Assembly: GCA_947503935.1 (NCBI GenBank)
Contig: CANNFR010000001.1
Coordinates: forward strand, 372,001-436,000
Direction: 5' to 3'
Length of the DNA stretch: 64,000 nt
Origin: an uncultured Paracoccaceae bacterium
Lineage (GTDB): Bacteria; Pseudomonadota; Alphaproteobacteria; Rhodobacterales; Rhodobacteraceae
Positions 52,701 to 60,734 of the stretch are shown piece by piece; within the stretch, counting starts at the first letter, position 1; the number at the start of each line of letters is the position of its first letter. The notes under the pieces are model-generated. The model saw nothing but the letters and a program-made list of their open reading frames with translations. It ran no database searches and was not told where the DNA came from. The position numbers were made by a program, and so were the translations under genes.

Positions 52701-52735
52701 GAAATCTCAAAAATCTGAATCAGATTTTTGATTTC
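52701..52735. repeat. Stem-loop H1
   Basis: GAAATC plus AAAAATCTGA pair with TCAGATTTTTGATTTC, leaving a two-base bulge and a one-base centre, so effectively a 16-base-pair palindrome. Such a tight centre fits a DNA palindrome or cruciform better than a simple RNA hairpin. Confidence 0.65.
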
Positions 52736-52766
52736 AAGACAGGTGCAACTTCTGTGCTTGTCTTGA
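52734..52766. repeat. Stem-loop H2
   Basis: TCAAGACA and TGTCTTGA pair perfectly over eight bases around a 17-base loop. It overlaps the end of H1 by two bases, so H1 and H2 could be alternative or stacked structures. Confidence 0.5.
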
Positions 52767-52768
52767 CG

Positions 52769-52798
52769 CCGAGAAAATCTGCGTTGCAGATTTTTCGG
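52769..52798. repeat. Stem-loop H3
   Basis: CCGA plus AAAATCTGC pair with GCAGATTTTTCGG around GTT, with one bulged G: 13 base pairs. The core AATCTGC/GCAGATT echoes the TTC-TGC-GAA stem-loops at 22.9 and 36.4 kb. Confidence 0.6.
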
Positions 52799-52874
52799 AC
52801 GCCGCTCTAGAGGCGACGCGGCGGGAATGATGAATGCTCTTGGTCAGCGGCAGGGCGCCGGATAGAATGTTGTG

Positions 52875-53480
52875 ATGTTCGCCCCGTCTGTCTTGTTGCT
52901 CCTGTCAGTGATCGCGATCGGTGCAACCATCGCCCTGCCTGGCCTTGAGGATTACAGGTTTCTGGCCGGCGTGACCGCTTTGGCCAGCCTCTTATTGTTG
53001 GTCTTTAAGTGGGTCCGTCAATACAGGTCAGCCAAAGATGCCGCGCAAAACTGGATCGTCGTTGACGGCTCGAATGTCATGCATTGGAATGACGGGACGC
53101 CGCAGATTGGAACGGTGCGCAAGGCCGTAGACCATGTCAGAAACCTTGGTTACCAGCCTGTCGTTTTCTTCGATGCAAACGCTGGTCACCTCACCACTGG
53201 CAAGTATCGGCATCATCAATGGTTCAGCATGGCACTCGGCCTGTCAGAGAACAGAGTGATGGTTGTTGATAAAGGGACACCTGCAGATCCGTATATCTTG
53301 ATAACAGCCCGCGATCTGGAGGCGCAGATCGTCACCAACGATCGCTTCCGCGACTGGATCGACGCCCATCCCGAAGTGCATGAAAAAGGACGCCTGATCA
53401 GGGGCAGCTACAGAGAGGGCAAATTGTGGTTGCACCTTGGGCCAGCCAGGCAGCCCGACGATGACATGCCGGTATCTTAA
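52875..53480 (+). CDS. Membrane-anchored NYN-domain (Zc3h12a-like) putative ribonuclease
   Basis: A 201-residue protein with two N-terminal membrane helices (about 3-22 and 29-46) and a cytoplasmic NYN/PIN-like domain. Acidic active-site residues fit the fold: D64 and N67 in WIVVDGSNVMHW, D100 in VVFFDANAG, and N155-D156 in QIVTNDRFRDW. Related domains (Zc3h12a/Regnase) cleave RNA with Mg2+. The start is ATG 52875 or GTG 52872, with a weak ribosome-binding site. It is convergent with the GS-like gene and overlaps its end by four bases. RNA target unknown. Confidence 0.72.
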   Translation: MFAPSVLLLLSVIAIGATIALPGLEDYRFLAGVTALASLLLLVFKWVRQYRSAKDAAQNWIVVDGSNVMHWNDGTPQIGTVRKAVDHVRNLGYQPVVFFDANAGHLTTGKYRHHQWFSMALGLSENRVMVVDKGTPADPYILITARDLEAQIVTNDRFRDWIDAHPEVHEKGRLIRGSYREGKLWLHLGPARQPDDDMPVS

Positions 53481-54820
53481 ACGGTATCCAGATACAGCTC
53501 GACCTGCTCGTCCGGTGACAATTCGGCCATGTAGTGAATCTCCTGGCGTTTGGTCAGCACGTAGTTGCGGATCAGTTCGGCGCTGAAGATGCGGGGCAGG
53601 ATCTGGCTTTCCTCGAAGGCCTGCAGGGCGGCCTCCCAGGTTTGTGGTATCTGCTCAAGCTCCAGCGCGTAGGCGTTGCCGGTGATGGGGTCGGGCGCGT
53701 CGATCTTATCCTCCAGCCCGACCAACGCGGCCCCGAGGACGGCAGCGATCATCAGGTAGGGGTTCACATCGCCGCCCGAGACGCGATGTTCGATCCGCCG
53801 CGCCTTTGGGCTGCCTGAGGGGATGCGGATGGCCGCCGTACGGTTTTCATAGGCCCAGGCGATGCCGGTGGGGGCGTGCGCCTCGGGCACCAGCCGGTCA
53901 TAGCTGTTGGCGTGGGGCGCAAAGATCAGCGTCTCGTCGGCCAGCGCCGTCAGACAGCCCGCCACGGCATGGCGCAGCCGGTCTGACCCTTCGGCCGTGC
54001 CGTCGTCAAAGATATTGCGGCCATCGGCATCCAGCACCGAGAAATGCGTATGCATCCCGTTGCCGGAAAACTGGTCATAGGGTTTGGCCATGAAGCTGGC
54101 CGCGACGCCGTGTTTGCGCGCCAGACCCTTGACCAGAAGCTTGAAGAACCACGCATCGTCCGCCGCCTTCATGGCGTCGGGCCCGTGCATCAGGTTGATT
54201 TCGAACTGGCCCGGACCGGCCTCGGAAATGGCGGTGTCGGCCGAGATATCCATGGCCTCGCAGGCCTCGTAGAGATCGGTGAAGAAGTTGTCGAAGGCAT
54301 CGAGCGCACGCAAAGCCAGCGTCTCGGCGCCCGTGCGCCGCTTGCCCGACCGGGGCGAGGGCGGCACGCGGGGCGTGCGGCCGCTATCGTCGATCAGGTA
54401 AAACTCCAGCTCGGTCGCCACCACGGGCGTCAGCCCCGCCGCCTTGTAGCGCGCGACAACCGCGGCCAGCGCATGGCGCGGGTCGCCATCGAAGGGGCGG
54501 CCGTCTTCGTGGAACATCCAGATCGGCAAAAGCGCCGTCGGCGCGTCGAGCCAGGGCATCGGCATATAGCCCCGCTCGGTCGGCAGCAGCACGCCGTCAC
54601 GGTCGCCCGCATCGAAGACCAGCGGGCTGTCATCGATATCCTCGCCCCAGATATCGAGGTTCAGGACCGAGAACGGAAAGCGCGTGCCTTCGCTTGCCAC
54701 CTTGTCGGCGAAGCGCACCGGCACCCGCTTGCCGCGCGCCTGACCGTTCAGGTCAACGGCGGCCACGCGGATCGTGCGCACATCGGGATGGTCGTGCAGC
54801 CAGTCTTTCACATGTGTCAC
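53477..54820 (-). CDS. Glutamine synthetase-like ligase (PuuA/gamma-glutamyl-amine synthetase group)
   Basis: A 447-residue GS-fold ligase. Metal and substrate motifs are ATELEFYLID, EAGPGQFEINLMHG, GNGMHTHFSVLDADGRNIF (catalytic histidines) and ENRTAAIRIP. The size and sequence fit the GlnA3/PuuA group, which gamma-glutamylates amines, rather than housekeeping GlnA, because the adenylylation region NLYDLPPEE is absent. Its start overlaps the permease gene stop by four bases, placing it as the last gene of an ABC importer operon, so the imported amine or amino acid may be its substrate. Confidence 0.85.
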   Translation of the reverse strand: MTHVKDWLHDHPDVRTIRVAAVDLNGQARGKRVPVRFADKVASEGTRFPFSVLNLDIWGEDIDDSPLVFDAGDRDGVLLPTERGYMPMPWLDAPTALLPIWMFHEDGRPFDGDPRHALAAVVARYKAAGLTPVVATELEFYLIDDSGRTPRVPPSPRSGKRRTGAETLALRALDAFDNFFTDLYEACEAMDISADTAISEAGPGQFEINLMHGPDAMKAADDAWFFKLLVKGLARKHGVAASFMAKPYDQFSGNGMHTHFSVLDADGRNIFDDGTAEGSDRLRHAVAGCLTALADETLIFAPHANSYDRLVPEAHAPTGIAWAYENRTAAIRIPSGSPKARRIEHRVSGGDVNPYLMIAAVLGAALVGLEDKIDAPDPITGNAYALELEQIPQTWEAALQAFEESQILPRIFSAELIRNYVLTKRQEIHYMAELSPDEQVELYLDTV

Positions 54821-55644
54821 CGGATCAGTTGTGGGCGGAGCTTCATCGACTTGCGCCGCTCTGCCGGTAGATGGCGGTTGAGCCGTCTGTTGATCAGGCC
54901 AAAGAGGCCGATCAGCAGAAGCGTCAAACAGATGAAGTAGAAGGCCGCGATGGGGTAGGCGACGAAGGGATTGAACGTCTTGTCGGCGAAATAATTGGCA
55001 TAATAAAGCGCGTCGCCGCGTTGCTGCCAGGCCGGAAAGCCCGAGAAGAAGACCAGCGCCGTGGCGTGGAACAGAAAGATCGCCTCGTTCGTGTAGGCGG
55101 GCCAGGCCAGCCGCAGCATCGTGGGGAACGTGATGCGCCGGAACCGTGTCCAGCCGGTCATGCCGTAGGCATCTGCCGCCTCAATATCGCCCTTGGGAAC
55201 CGAGCGGAGCGCGCCGTAGAAGATCTCGCCCGCATAGGCGGAGGTGTTCAGGAACAAAACGAACAGCGCCCCGGCCCAAGCGCGGGTGGTCCAGGATGTC
55301 TCGATCGTGATGCCGAGGATGTCGATGCCCGCGCGGGGCAGCAGCACCAGCGCCTCATAGGCCAGAAAGAACTGGATAAAGAGCGGCGATCCCCGGAAGA
55401 GGAAGATGAACCATTCCGCCGGTTTGCGCAGCCAGGGTGACTGAGCGCCTTTGCCCAGCGCCACCGTGACCGACATGAAGAACCCGAAGGCCAGCGCCAG
55501 CACCCCGAAATAGATGTTCCAGATCATGCCCGACCCGATCAGCACGAATTGCTGGCAGAGCGTGAAGTCCGACCGCGGCAAAAGCCGCTCGCCGATGCCG
55601 ATGGAGCGCAGGCCGTAATCGGCTATGGTTTCCCAGCAGCTCAT
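54817..55644 (-). CDS. ABC transporter permease (polar amino acid type, HisM-like)
   Basis: A 275-residue inner-membrane permease. Several helices surround the EAA loop GDIEAADAYGMTGWTRFRRI, which docks to the ATPase. FRGSPLFIQFFLAYE is the amino-acid permease signature. ATG 55644 overlaps the other permease's stop. The unusually long C-terminal Arg/Lys tail (INRRLNRHLPAERRKSMKL) faces the cytoplasm. Partner of the permease at 55.6-56.5 kb. Confidence 0.88.
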   Translation of the reverse strand: MSCWETIADYGLRSIGIGERLLPRSDFTLCQQFVLIGSGMIWNIYFGVLALAFGFFMSVTVALGKGAQSPWLRKPAEWFIFLFRGSPLFIQFFLAYEALVLLPRAGIDILGITIETSWTTRAWAGALFVLFLNTSAYAGEIFYGALRSVPKGDIEAADAYGMTGWTRFRRITFPTMLRLAWPAYTNEAIFLFHATALVFFSGFPAWQQRGDALYYANYFADKTFNPFVAYPIAAFYFICLTLLLIGLFGLINRRLNRHLPAERRKSMKLRPQLIR

Positions 55645-56522
55645 GCCGCCGCCCTCCGCTGGGCTTCGCCGCCTGCGGTGGCCTGCCCGTGGGTCAGGCG
55701 CCGGGTCAGATGGCCCAGTACCACTTCCGAGACCTTGGTCAGCATCAGATAGAATACCAAAAGCCCCAGGAAGTAATAAAGACGCCAATCGGGGTGCGGA
55801 TAGGCATAGGCCGAGGTTTTCGACCCGCCGAGTTCCCGCGCCCAATAGACGATATCTTCGACCCCCAGAAGAAACAGCAGGGGCGTGGCCTTCACCAGGA
55901 TCATCCAGAGGTTCGACAGGCCGGGCAGGGCGTAGACCCACATTTGCGGCACCAGCACCCGCCAGAAAGATTGGCGGGGCGTCATGCCATAGGCCTCGGC
56001 CGTTTCCAGCTGTCCGCGCGGCACGGCGCGCATCACGCCAAACAGCACATTGGCGGCAAAGGCCCCGAACACCACCGAAAAGGCCAGCACCGCCAAGGCG
56101 AAGCCATAGCCCTCATGCAGCCATTGCGGCGCCGAGGACAGCGGCAGCTTGGCCGCGTTGCAGACCACGAAATCGCTGCCTTGCCGCACCGGCTGATCCC
56201 AATCGGGGCAGAGCACCTGATGGCGCGTCCATTCGAACGCCTGATCCAGTGCGATCGGCACGAAGAGGAAGAAGATGATATCGGGCACGCCGCGGACCAT
56301 CGCGGTATAGCCCTTGCCCAACCACCGGACCGGCAGAAAGGACGACCGCGCCGCGATCGCGCCCGCAAAGCCGAAGGCCAAGGCCAGGGGCGCAGTGATC
56401 AGCAGCAAGATGGCCACCGTCCCGAATGATCCATAGAACGCGAAATGCTTGCCTGTGGTCAGGTAGCACGAGAGCCACGCGATGCCTTCGAGTGAGGCTG
56501 GATCGGTACAGTAGGAAAACAT
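55641..56522 (-). CDS. ABC transporter permease (polar amino acid type, HisQ-like)
   Basis: A 293-residue permease with helices around the EAA loop GQLETAEAYGMTPRQSFWRV and the signature VRGVPDIIFFLFVPIALD. A soluble-looking segment of about 50 residues (FEWTRHQVLCPDWDQPVRQG to NAAKLPLSS) between two helices contains two cysteines and probably lies in the periplasm. First permease after the binding protein, separated from it by a GC-rich hairpin. Confidence 0.88.
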   Translation of the reverse strand: MFSYCTDPASLEGIAWLSCYLTTGKHFAFYGSFGTVAILLLITAPLALAFGFAGAIAARSSFLPVRWLGKGYTAMVRGVPDIIFFLFVPIALDQAFEWTRHQVLCPDWDQPVRQGSDFVVCNAAKLPLSSAPQWLHEGYGFALAVLAFSVVFGAFAANVLFGVMRAVPRGQLETAEAYGMTPRQSFWRVLVPQMWVYALPGLSNLWMILVKATPLLFLLGVEDIVYWARELGGSKTSAYAYPHPDWRLYYFLGLLVFYLMLTKVSEVVLGHLTRRLTHGQATAGGEAQRRAAA

Positions 56523-56531
56523 GTATGGGGT

Positions 56532-56559
56532 CGGCGGGGCCCTGCATCAGGCCCCGCCG
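56532..56559 (-). promoter_or_regulatory. Intercistronic hairpin between binding protein and permease
   Basis: CGGCGGGGCC and GGCCCCGCCG form a perfect 10-base-pair stem around eight bases, starting eight bases after the binding-protein stop. Such structures often protect the 5' mRNA or attenuate read-through, giving more binding protein than permease. Confidence 0.65.
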
Positions 56560-56566
56560 GTCTCTA

Positions 56567-57301
56567 TCAGAACGTCAGGGCTTCGGGGCCGAACCATTTG
56601 GTGATCATGGCGTTCAGCGTACCGTCATCCTTCATCGACTGGATCGCGGCGTTGAACGTCTCGCGCAACTCGCCGTCGCTTTCGCGGATGCCGAGGCCAA
56701 GGCCGCCGCCCAGCTGCACATCCTCGCCAGCCCAGACCAGCTCACCGCCGGATTCGTTCACGATCGGCGCCAGAAAGTCCTTGTCGGCGAAAACCGCATC
56801 GGCCTCGCCATTGCGGATGGCGGCGATGGTCTCATCCGGGGTGGCGAATTCCACCAGCGTGGCGCCGCTTTCGGCCACGTAACCGGCCTGGATCGTGGCG
56901 GTCTGCGCGGCGACGACACCGCCGGTCAGATCGACATCGGCCGACAGCGCCACATAGGCCGAGGCCGCGGGCGGCACGTAGTTCTGGGTGAAGTCGATCA
57001 CCTCGTCACGCTCGTCTGTGATGCTCATCCCGGCCATGATCGTGTCGTAGTTCCCGGCCGTGAGGTTGGGGATGATCGAGTCCCATTCGTTGGTGACCCA
57101 TTCGCAGGTCAGCTCGGCCCGCGCGCAGAGCTCATCGCCCAGCTCACGTTCGAAGCCGTCGACCTCACCGGCGTCGTTGATGAAGTTGTACGGGGGGTAG
57201 GCGCCCTCGGTGCCCATGCGCACCGTCTCGCCATGGCCCGCGGCAAGGGCAAAGCTGGCGGTCATCGCCAGGGTTGCCGTGCTGAGGATCAGTTTTTTCA
57301 T
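56567..57301 (-). CDS. ABC transporter substrate-binding protein (polar amino acid family)
   Basis: A 244-residue periplasmic binding protein. The signal peptide MKKLILSTATLAMTASFALA is cleaved before AGHGE. Family-3 solute-binding motifs follow: VRMGTEGAYPPYNFINDAGE, GFERELGDELCARAELTCEW and DTIMAGMSITDERDEVIDFT. Two cysteines (DELCARAELTCEW) probably form a disulfide. Ligands in this family include opines, histidine, arginine and ornithine; I cannot choose. ATG 57301 is preceded by AGGGAGTTT. Confidence 0.9.
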   Translation of the reverse strand: MKKLILSTATLAMTASFALAAGHGETVRMGTEGAYPPYNFINDAGEVDGFERELGDELCARAELTCEWVTNEWDSIIPNLTAGNYDTIMAGMSITDERDEVIDFTQNYVPPAASAYVALSADVDLTGGVVAAQTATIQAGYVAESGATLVEFATPDETIAAIRNGEADAVFADKDFLAPIVNESGGELVWAGEDVQLGGGLGLGIRESDGELRETFNAAIQSMKDDGTLNAMITKWFGPEALTF

Positions 57302-57338
57302 GTTTTTAAACTCCCTGTTTTTACTCTTAGCGCATGTT

Positions 57339-58118
57339 TCAGGCTGTGACGGTCGCGCTGAGAAACTGTCGCAGCCGGTCGGTTTTTGGGTTGCCGAAAA
57401 GCTGGTCGGGTGGGCCTTCTTCCTCGATCCGGCCCTGGTGGAGGAAGACGACATGGTCCGACAGATCAGTAGCAAGCCGCATATCGTGGGTGACCAATAG
57501 CATCGTGCGCCCCTCATCTGCCAGCGCCTTGATGACCTTGACCACTTCTTGCTCCAACTCGGGGTCCAGCGCGGAGGTGGGCTCATCAAACAAGAGCGCG
57601 CGCGGCTCCATGCAGAGCGCCCGGGCAATCGCGGCGCGTTGCTGCTGGCCGCCGGAAAGCTGCGCCGGATAGGCGTCGCATTTGTCGTGGATGCCGACCT
57701 TGTCGAGCAGTTTGCGCGCGCGGTCTTCAACCTCGGCACGGTCCTGTTTCAGAACCGTCACCGGCGCTTCCATCACATTCTGAAGGATGGTCAGATGAGC
57801 CCAGAGGTTGAATTGCTGAAACACCATGGCCAGGTTCGTGCGGATGCGCAGCACCTGCGCCTTGTCGCCGGGATGGCGCCGGTCGCCCTGGCCCTTCCAG
57901 GTTACCGGCTCGCCCTCAAAGAGGATCTCGCCCTGCTGGCTTTCTTCAAGCAGGTTGGCACACCGCAGAAGCGTGGATTTGCCCGACCCAGACGATCCGA
58001 TCAGCGAGACGACCTGACCGCGCCGCGCCGCGATATCGACGCCTTTGAGAACCTCAAGCGCGCCGAAGCTCTTGTGGAGGTCACGAATTTCGATGATCGG
58101 TGCGGCAGCGTCTGTCAC
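57339..58118 (-). CDS. ABC transporter ATPase (HisP/OccP-like)
   Basis: A 259-residue ATPase with Walker A SLIGSSGSGKSTLLR, Q-loop MVFQQFNLW, signature [15 protein letters not shown], Walker [15 protein letters not shown] and switch histidine VTHDM. The segment VTWKGQGDRRHPGDKAQVLR is typical of histidine/opine-type ATPases. First gene of the operon ATPase, binding protein, permease, permease, GS-like ligase. Confidence 0.92.
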   Translation of the reverse strand: MTDAAAPIIEIRDLHKSFGALEVLKGVDIAARRGQVVSLIGSSGSGKSTLLRCANLLEESQQGEILFEGEPVTWKGQGDRRHPGDKAQVLRIRTNLAMVFQQFNLWAHLTILQNVMEAPVTVLKQDRAEVEDRARKLLDKVGIHDKCDAYPAQLSGGQQQRAAIARALCMEPRALLFDEPTSALDPELEQEVVKVIKALADEGRTMLLVTHDMRLATDLSDHVVFLHQGRIEEEGPPDQLFGNPKTDRLRQFLSATVTA

Positions 58119-58218
58119 GAATGATCTTTTGTCTTTCCCCGATGGCGGAGTAGGGCGGATATTTCGCCCCTTTGCAACGCCCTTTCTGGATTATCGTTGG
58201 GGAAACTGCCCGGATCGG

Positions 58219-58980
58219 TCAGCTTGCGCATACGTTTTGGGCAGGCGGCTTGGGTGTCGGCACGGCCAGATAGGCCTCGGCCGGGATGCGGACCAGGCCT
58301 TTCAACCCCAGCGCCTCGCGCGCGCCTGGGTCCAGCGCGTCGATGGCGCTGCTGACGCAATCGAAGACCAGATCGGCATCCACGCCCTTCGCCGCAATCA
58401 GCGGCAAGCCGGGGGTGGGAGGGGTGGCATGGATAACCTTCAGGGCCTTGGCCGGGTGATCGCCGCGCATCAACCGCCAGGTCACCGCGTCAAGGGCTGC
58501 GAAATCGGCACGCCCGTCGGCGACTGCCAGCGCAGACTTGGCGTGTGAGCCCGTTTGCACCAAGGGGCCGGTCACGATCTGGGGCGCTTCATTGGCCAGC
58601 GCCGCCCAGCCTGATTGCGAATCCGACGCGTTATAGGCCAGCCGCGCGCCCTTGAACTGCGCCAGCCCGGTGCGCACATCGCCGCCGCGTGCGACAATGA
58701 CACTGCGGTAGTGCCCGGGCGGGCATCCCTCCAACCCGTAATCCGGCGTGCCGATCAGGGTGACATGGCCGTGCAATCTTGTCCGGTAGGGAAAGCCGCA
58801 GGTCTGCGACAGCACCAGATCGGGCGCCTGCCAATGCTGGAAAAGATCTGCGGGGGCGGGTGTCAGAGCGTCGGGCGCCGCGACCCCCTCGGCCCGCAGG
58901 GCATCGCGGATCAGCGCCCAGAGTGTGGCAGTCTGGCGCGCCAGGTCCGGCCTGTCATACATCGGCAGAGACGCGATCAC
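58219..58980 (-). CDS. PhnD-like phosphate/phosphonate-binding family protein without signal peptide
   Basis: A 253-residue protein with the two-lobed PhnD/SsuA-type fold: DLVLSQTCGFPYRTRLHGHV, GHYRSVIVARGGD, ARLAYNASDSQSGWAALANE and RADFAALDAVTWRL. It starts directly with MIASLPMYDRP at the first strand, so it has no export signal and may be a cytoplasmic binding protein or enzyme. No permease or ATPase of a phosphonate importer adjoins. It overlaps the TerB-like gene by four bases (ATGA). Confidence 0.8.
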   Translation of the reverse strand: MIASLPMYDRPDLARQTATLWALIRDALRAEGVAAPDALTPAPADLFQHWQAPDLVLSQTCGFPYRTRLHGHVTLIGTPDYGLEGCPPGHYRSVIVARGGDVRTGLAQFKGARLAYNASDSQSGWAALANEAPQIVTGPLVQTGSHAKSALAVADGRADFAALDAVTWRLMRGDHPAKALKVIHATPPTPGLPLIAAKGVDADLVFDCVSSAIDALDPGAREALGLKGLVRIPAEAYLAVPTPKPPAQNVCAS

Positions 58981-59417
58981 CCGCGCGCTTCCACCCGCTG
59001 GCGCGCCAGGTTTGAATCGCGATCGTTCACGCCCAGCAGGTTCGCCAGAAGCCGCAGCATGGCGTCCTCCTCATGGTCGCGCACGCCATCTGCCAGCACC
59101 ACGGCCCAGAGCGCCTCGATCACGCCCTCACGCTCATCATAGGGCACGCTGTCCTTGATCGCGCGGGTAAAGCGCACGGTATCGGGCGCCTCTGCCTCAA
59201 GCGCCTCGGCCTCGCCGCGCAGGTTGACGGCCTCAAATGGCGACAGGCCATAGCGGCTGGCCAAAATCCGGTCGATACGCGTCACCTCTTCAGGGGCGTA
59301 ATGCCCGTCCGACCGCGCGATGCGCACCAGAAGGGCGGCCAGCGCAAGGCGCTGGTCCAGCTCGGGCAAAGGGTCATCTTGCGGGGTGCCGAGGCGGCGG
59401 AGGAGATCTGCAAACAT
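58977..59417 (-). CDS. TerB-family protein
   Basis: A 146-residue all-helical protein of the tellurite-resistance TerB/DjlA-like family. ALAALLVRIARSDGHYAPEEV and EALWAVVLADGVRDHEEDAMLRLLANLLGV are the two helical halves with conserved acidic residues that can bind metal. I chose ATG 59417, which removes 15 upstream codons that look non-coding. First gene of a two-gene unit with the PhnD-like protein; no other ter genes are nearby, so tellurite resistance is doubtful. Confidence 0.82.
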   Translation of the reverse strand: MFADLLRRLGTPQDDPLPELDQRLALAALLVRIARSDGHYAPEEVTRIDRILASRYGLSPFEAVNLRGEAEALEAEAPDTVRFTRAIKDSVPYDEREGVIEALWAVVLADGVRDHEEDAMLRLLANLLGVNDRDSNLARQRVEARG

Positions 59418-59601
59418 GGCACAGCATATAGGCCCGACCGTCCCGTTGGGAAAGGGCAACACAGATCACGCCCGTTTGATCGCCACTCTCGCAATTATCT
59501 TTGCCGTGAGGGGCTTGCGTGCTATTTCCGGTTGAACGGTCGGCCTCACTCCCCGGCTTGGTCACACCTCTCTGACGCCCCTGGGGCCAAGGAAATAACC
59601 T

Positions 59602-60378
59602 ATGATGCTATCGCCTCTCACGCGTGCCGTAGCCCTTTCCACCCTGATTCTCTCACTGCCGCAAAGCGCTATCGCCGAAGACCCCGGCGCGATCCTGACC
59701 TTTGGTCTGGGCGGGGCGACGCGGCCTGCCTATTTCGGATCTGATGATTACGAAATCGGCCCGGGCTTCGATTTCCAGTTGAACTATTTGCGCCTTGGCG
59801 GCCGCAACATCGGCTCGACCGACCCGAATTTCGAACCGTCCGGGTTTGGCCTGCGCGGCGCCTTCGGCTTTGTCTCCGAACGCACGGCAGACGACAACCC
59901 AGAGTTGACGGGTCTTGACGATATCGACGCCGCTTTTGAGGTCGGTCTTGGCTTTGGCTATGAGGCCCCCGCCTACCGCGCTTTCGTCGATCTGCGGTAC
60001 GGGCTGACCGGCCATGAGGCGTTCGTGGGTGAGGTGGGCGCCGACATCAAACTGAACCCGTCCGACCGGATGTCGTTCACGGCAGGCCCCCGGATGACGA
60101 TCGGGTCCGATGATTACGCCAGCACCTATTTCGGGGTCACGGCGGCGGAATCCGTGGCCAGCGGCTTGCCGGCCTTCGACGCCGATGGCGGGCTGCTCAG
60201 CGCCGGGGTCGAGCTGGGAATGACCTATCGCTTCAACGACGATTGGGGCCTGAAGGGCACGATGAGCTATGATCGCCTGTTGAACGATGCAGAAGACAGT
60301 CCGATTACAGGCCTCGGCGATCGGGACCAGTTCGGCGCTCAGCTTGTGGTAACCCGCCGGGTGACGTTCAACTTCTGA
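59602..60378 (+). CDS. MipA/OmpV-family outer-membrane protein
   Basis: A 258-residue beta-barrel-type protein. A signal peptide (cleavage near SAIAED, residue 25) precedes GLGGATRPAYFGSDDYEIGP, the OmpV/MipA start motif. Amphipathic strands continue to a C-terminal VVTRRVTFNF ending in phenylalanine, typical of Bam-dependent barrels. MipA members scaffold murein enzymes or act as porins; the role here is not determined. AAGGA precedes the ATG. The 184-base gap to terB upstream shows no clear promoter. Confidence 0.85.
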   Translation: MMLSPLTRAVALSTLILSLPQSAIAEDPGAILTFGLGGATRPAYFGSDDYEIGPGFDFQLNYLRLGGRNIGSTDPNFEPSGFGLRGAFGFVSERTADDNPELTGLDDIDAAFEVGLGFGYEAPAYRAFVDLRYGLTGHEAFVGEVGADIKLNPSDRMSFTAGPRMTIGSDDYASTYFGVTAAESVASGLPAFDADGGLLSAGVELGMTYRFNDDWGLKGTMSYDRLLNDAEDSPITGLGDRDQFGAQLVVTRRVTFNF

Positions 60379-60384
60379 GGCGGC

Positions 60385-60678
60385 TCAGCCGTCCCAACCT
60401 TCGATGATCACCATGTCACCGTTTGAAACGGGGTCGCGCAGCGCCTTGGCTGCCTGATATTCAGGACTGTCATAGCAGGCCTTTGCCGCGTCATAAGAGG
60501 GGAATTCGATGACAACCGTGCGGGCCTTCATCTGCCCCTCGCGAACTTCATGATCGCCACCGCGCACCAGAAACCGCGCGCCGTATTTCGCGAAGGCCAC
60601 TGCATTGGCCTGGCGATACGCCTCGTAGGCCGTCGCATCCCGCACATCGACATGCGCCACCCAATATCCTTTGGTCAT
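60385..60678 (-). CDS. DUF1330 domain-containing protein
   Basis: A 97-residue dimeric alpha/beta-barrel (ferredoxin-like) protein. KGYWVAHVDVRDATAYEAYR, RFLVRGGDHEVREGQMKART and VVIEFPSYDAAKACYDSPEY are the DUF1330 hallmarks. Function is unknown for the family, though relatives are monooxygenase-like. Convergent with the OmpV-like gene, six bases apart. Confidence 0.9.
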   Translation of the reverse strand: MTKGYWVAHVDVRDATAYEAYRQANAVAFAKYGARFLVRGGDHEVREGQMKARTVVIEFPSYDAAKACYDSPEYQAAKALRDPVSNGDMVIIEGWDG

Positions 60679-60734
60679 AGTCGCCCCCTTTTGCCGTCCG
60701 GGTATAACGCAGGCGGGGGCAGGGGGAAACGCCC

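Larger units (their letters stand above)
52483..52874. other. Hairpin-rich non-coding stretch between smpB and the NYN gene
   Basis: About 390 bases without a supported gene. Base composition is visibly lower in GC than the flanks. The left half (52483-52700) contains short direct and inverted fragments but nothing I can name; the right half holds three consecutive stem-loops (52701-52798, separate entries). A 65-codon frame at 52613-52810 starts on TTG and runs straight through the palindromes, so I do not call it a gene. Confidence 0.6.

Noticed and set aside
52613-52810. 65-codon frame (MQHVGFAFAACQ...) in the hairpin region
   Set aside because: Starts on TTG without a ribosome-binding site and reads through three palindromes; better explained as non-coding repeat DNA.
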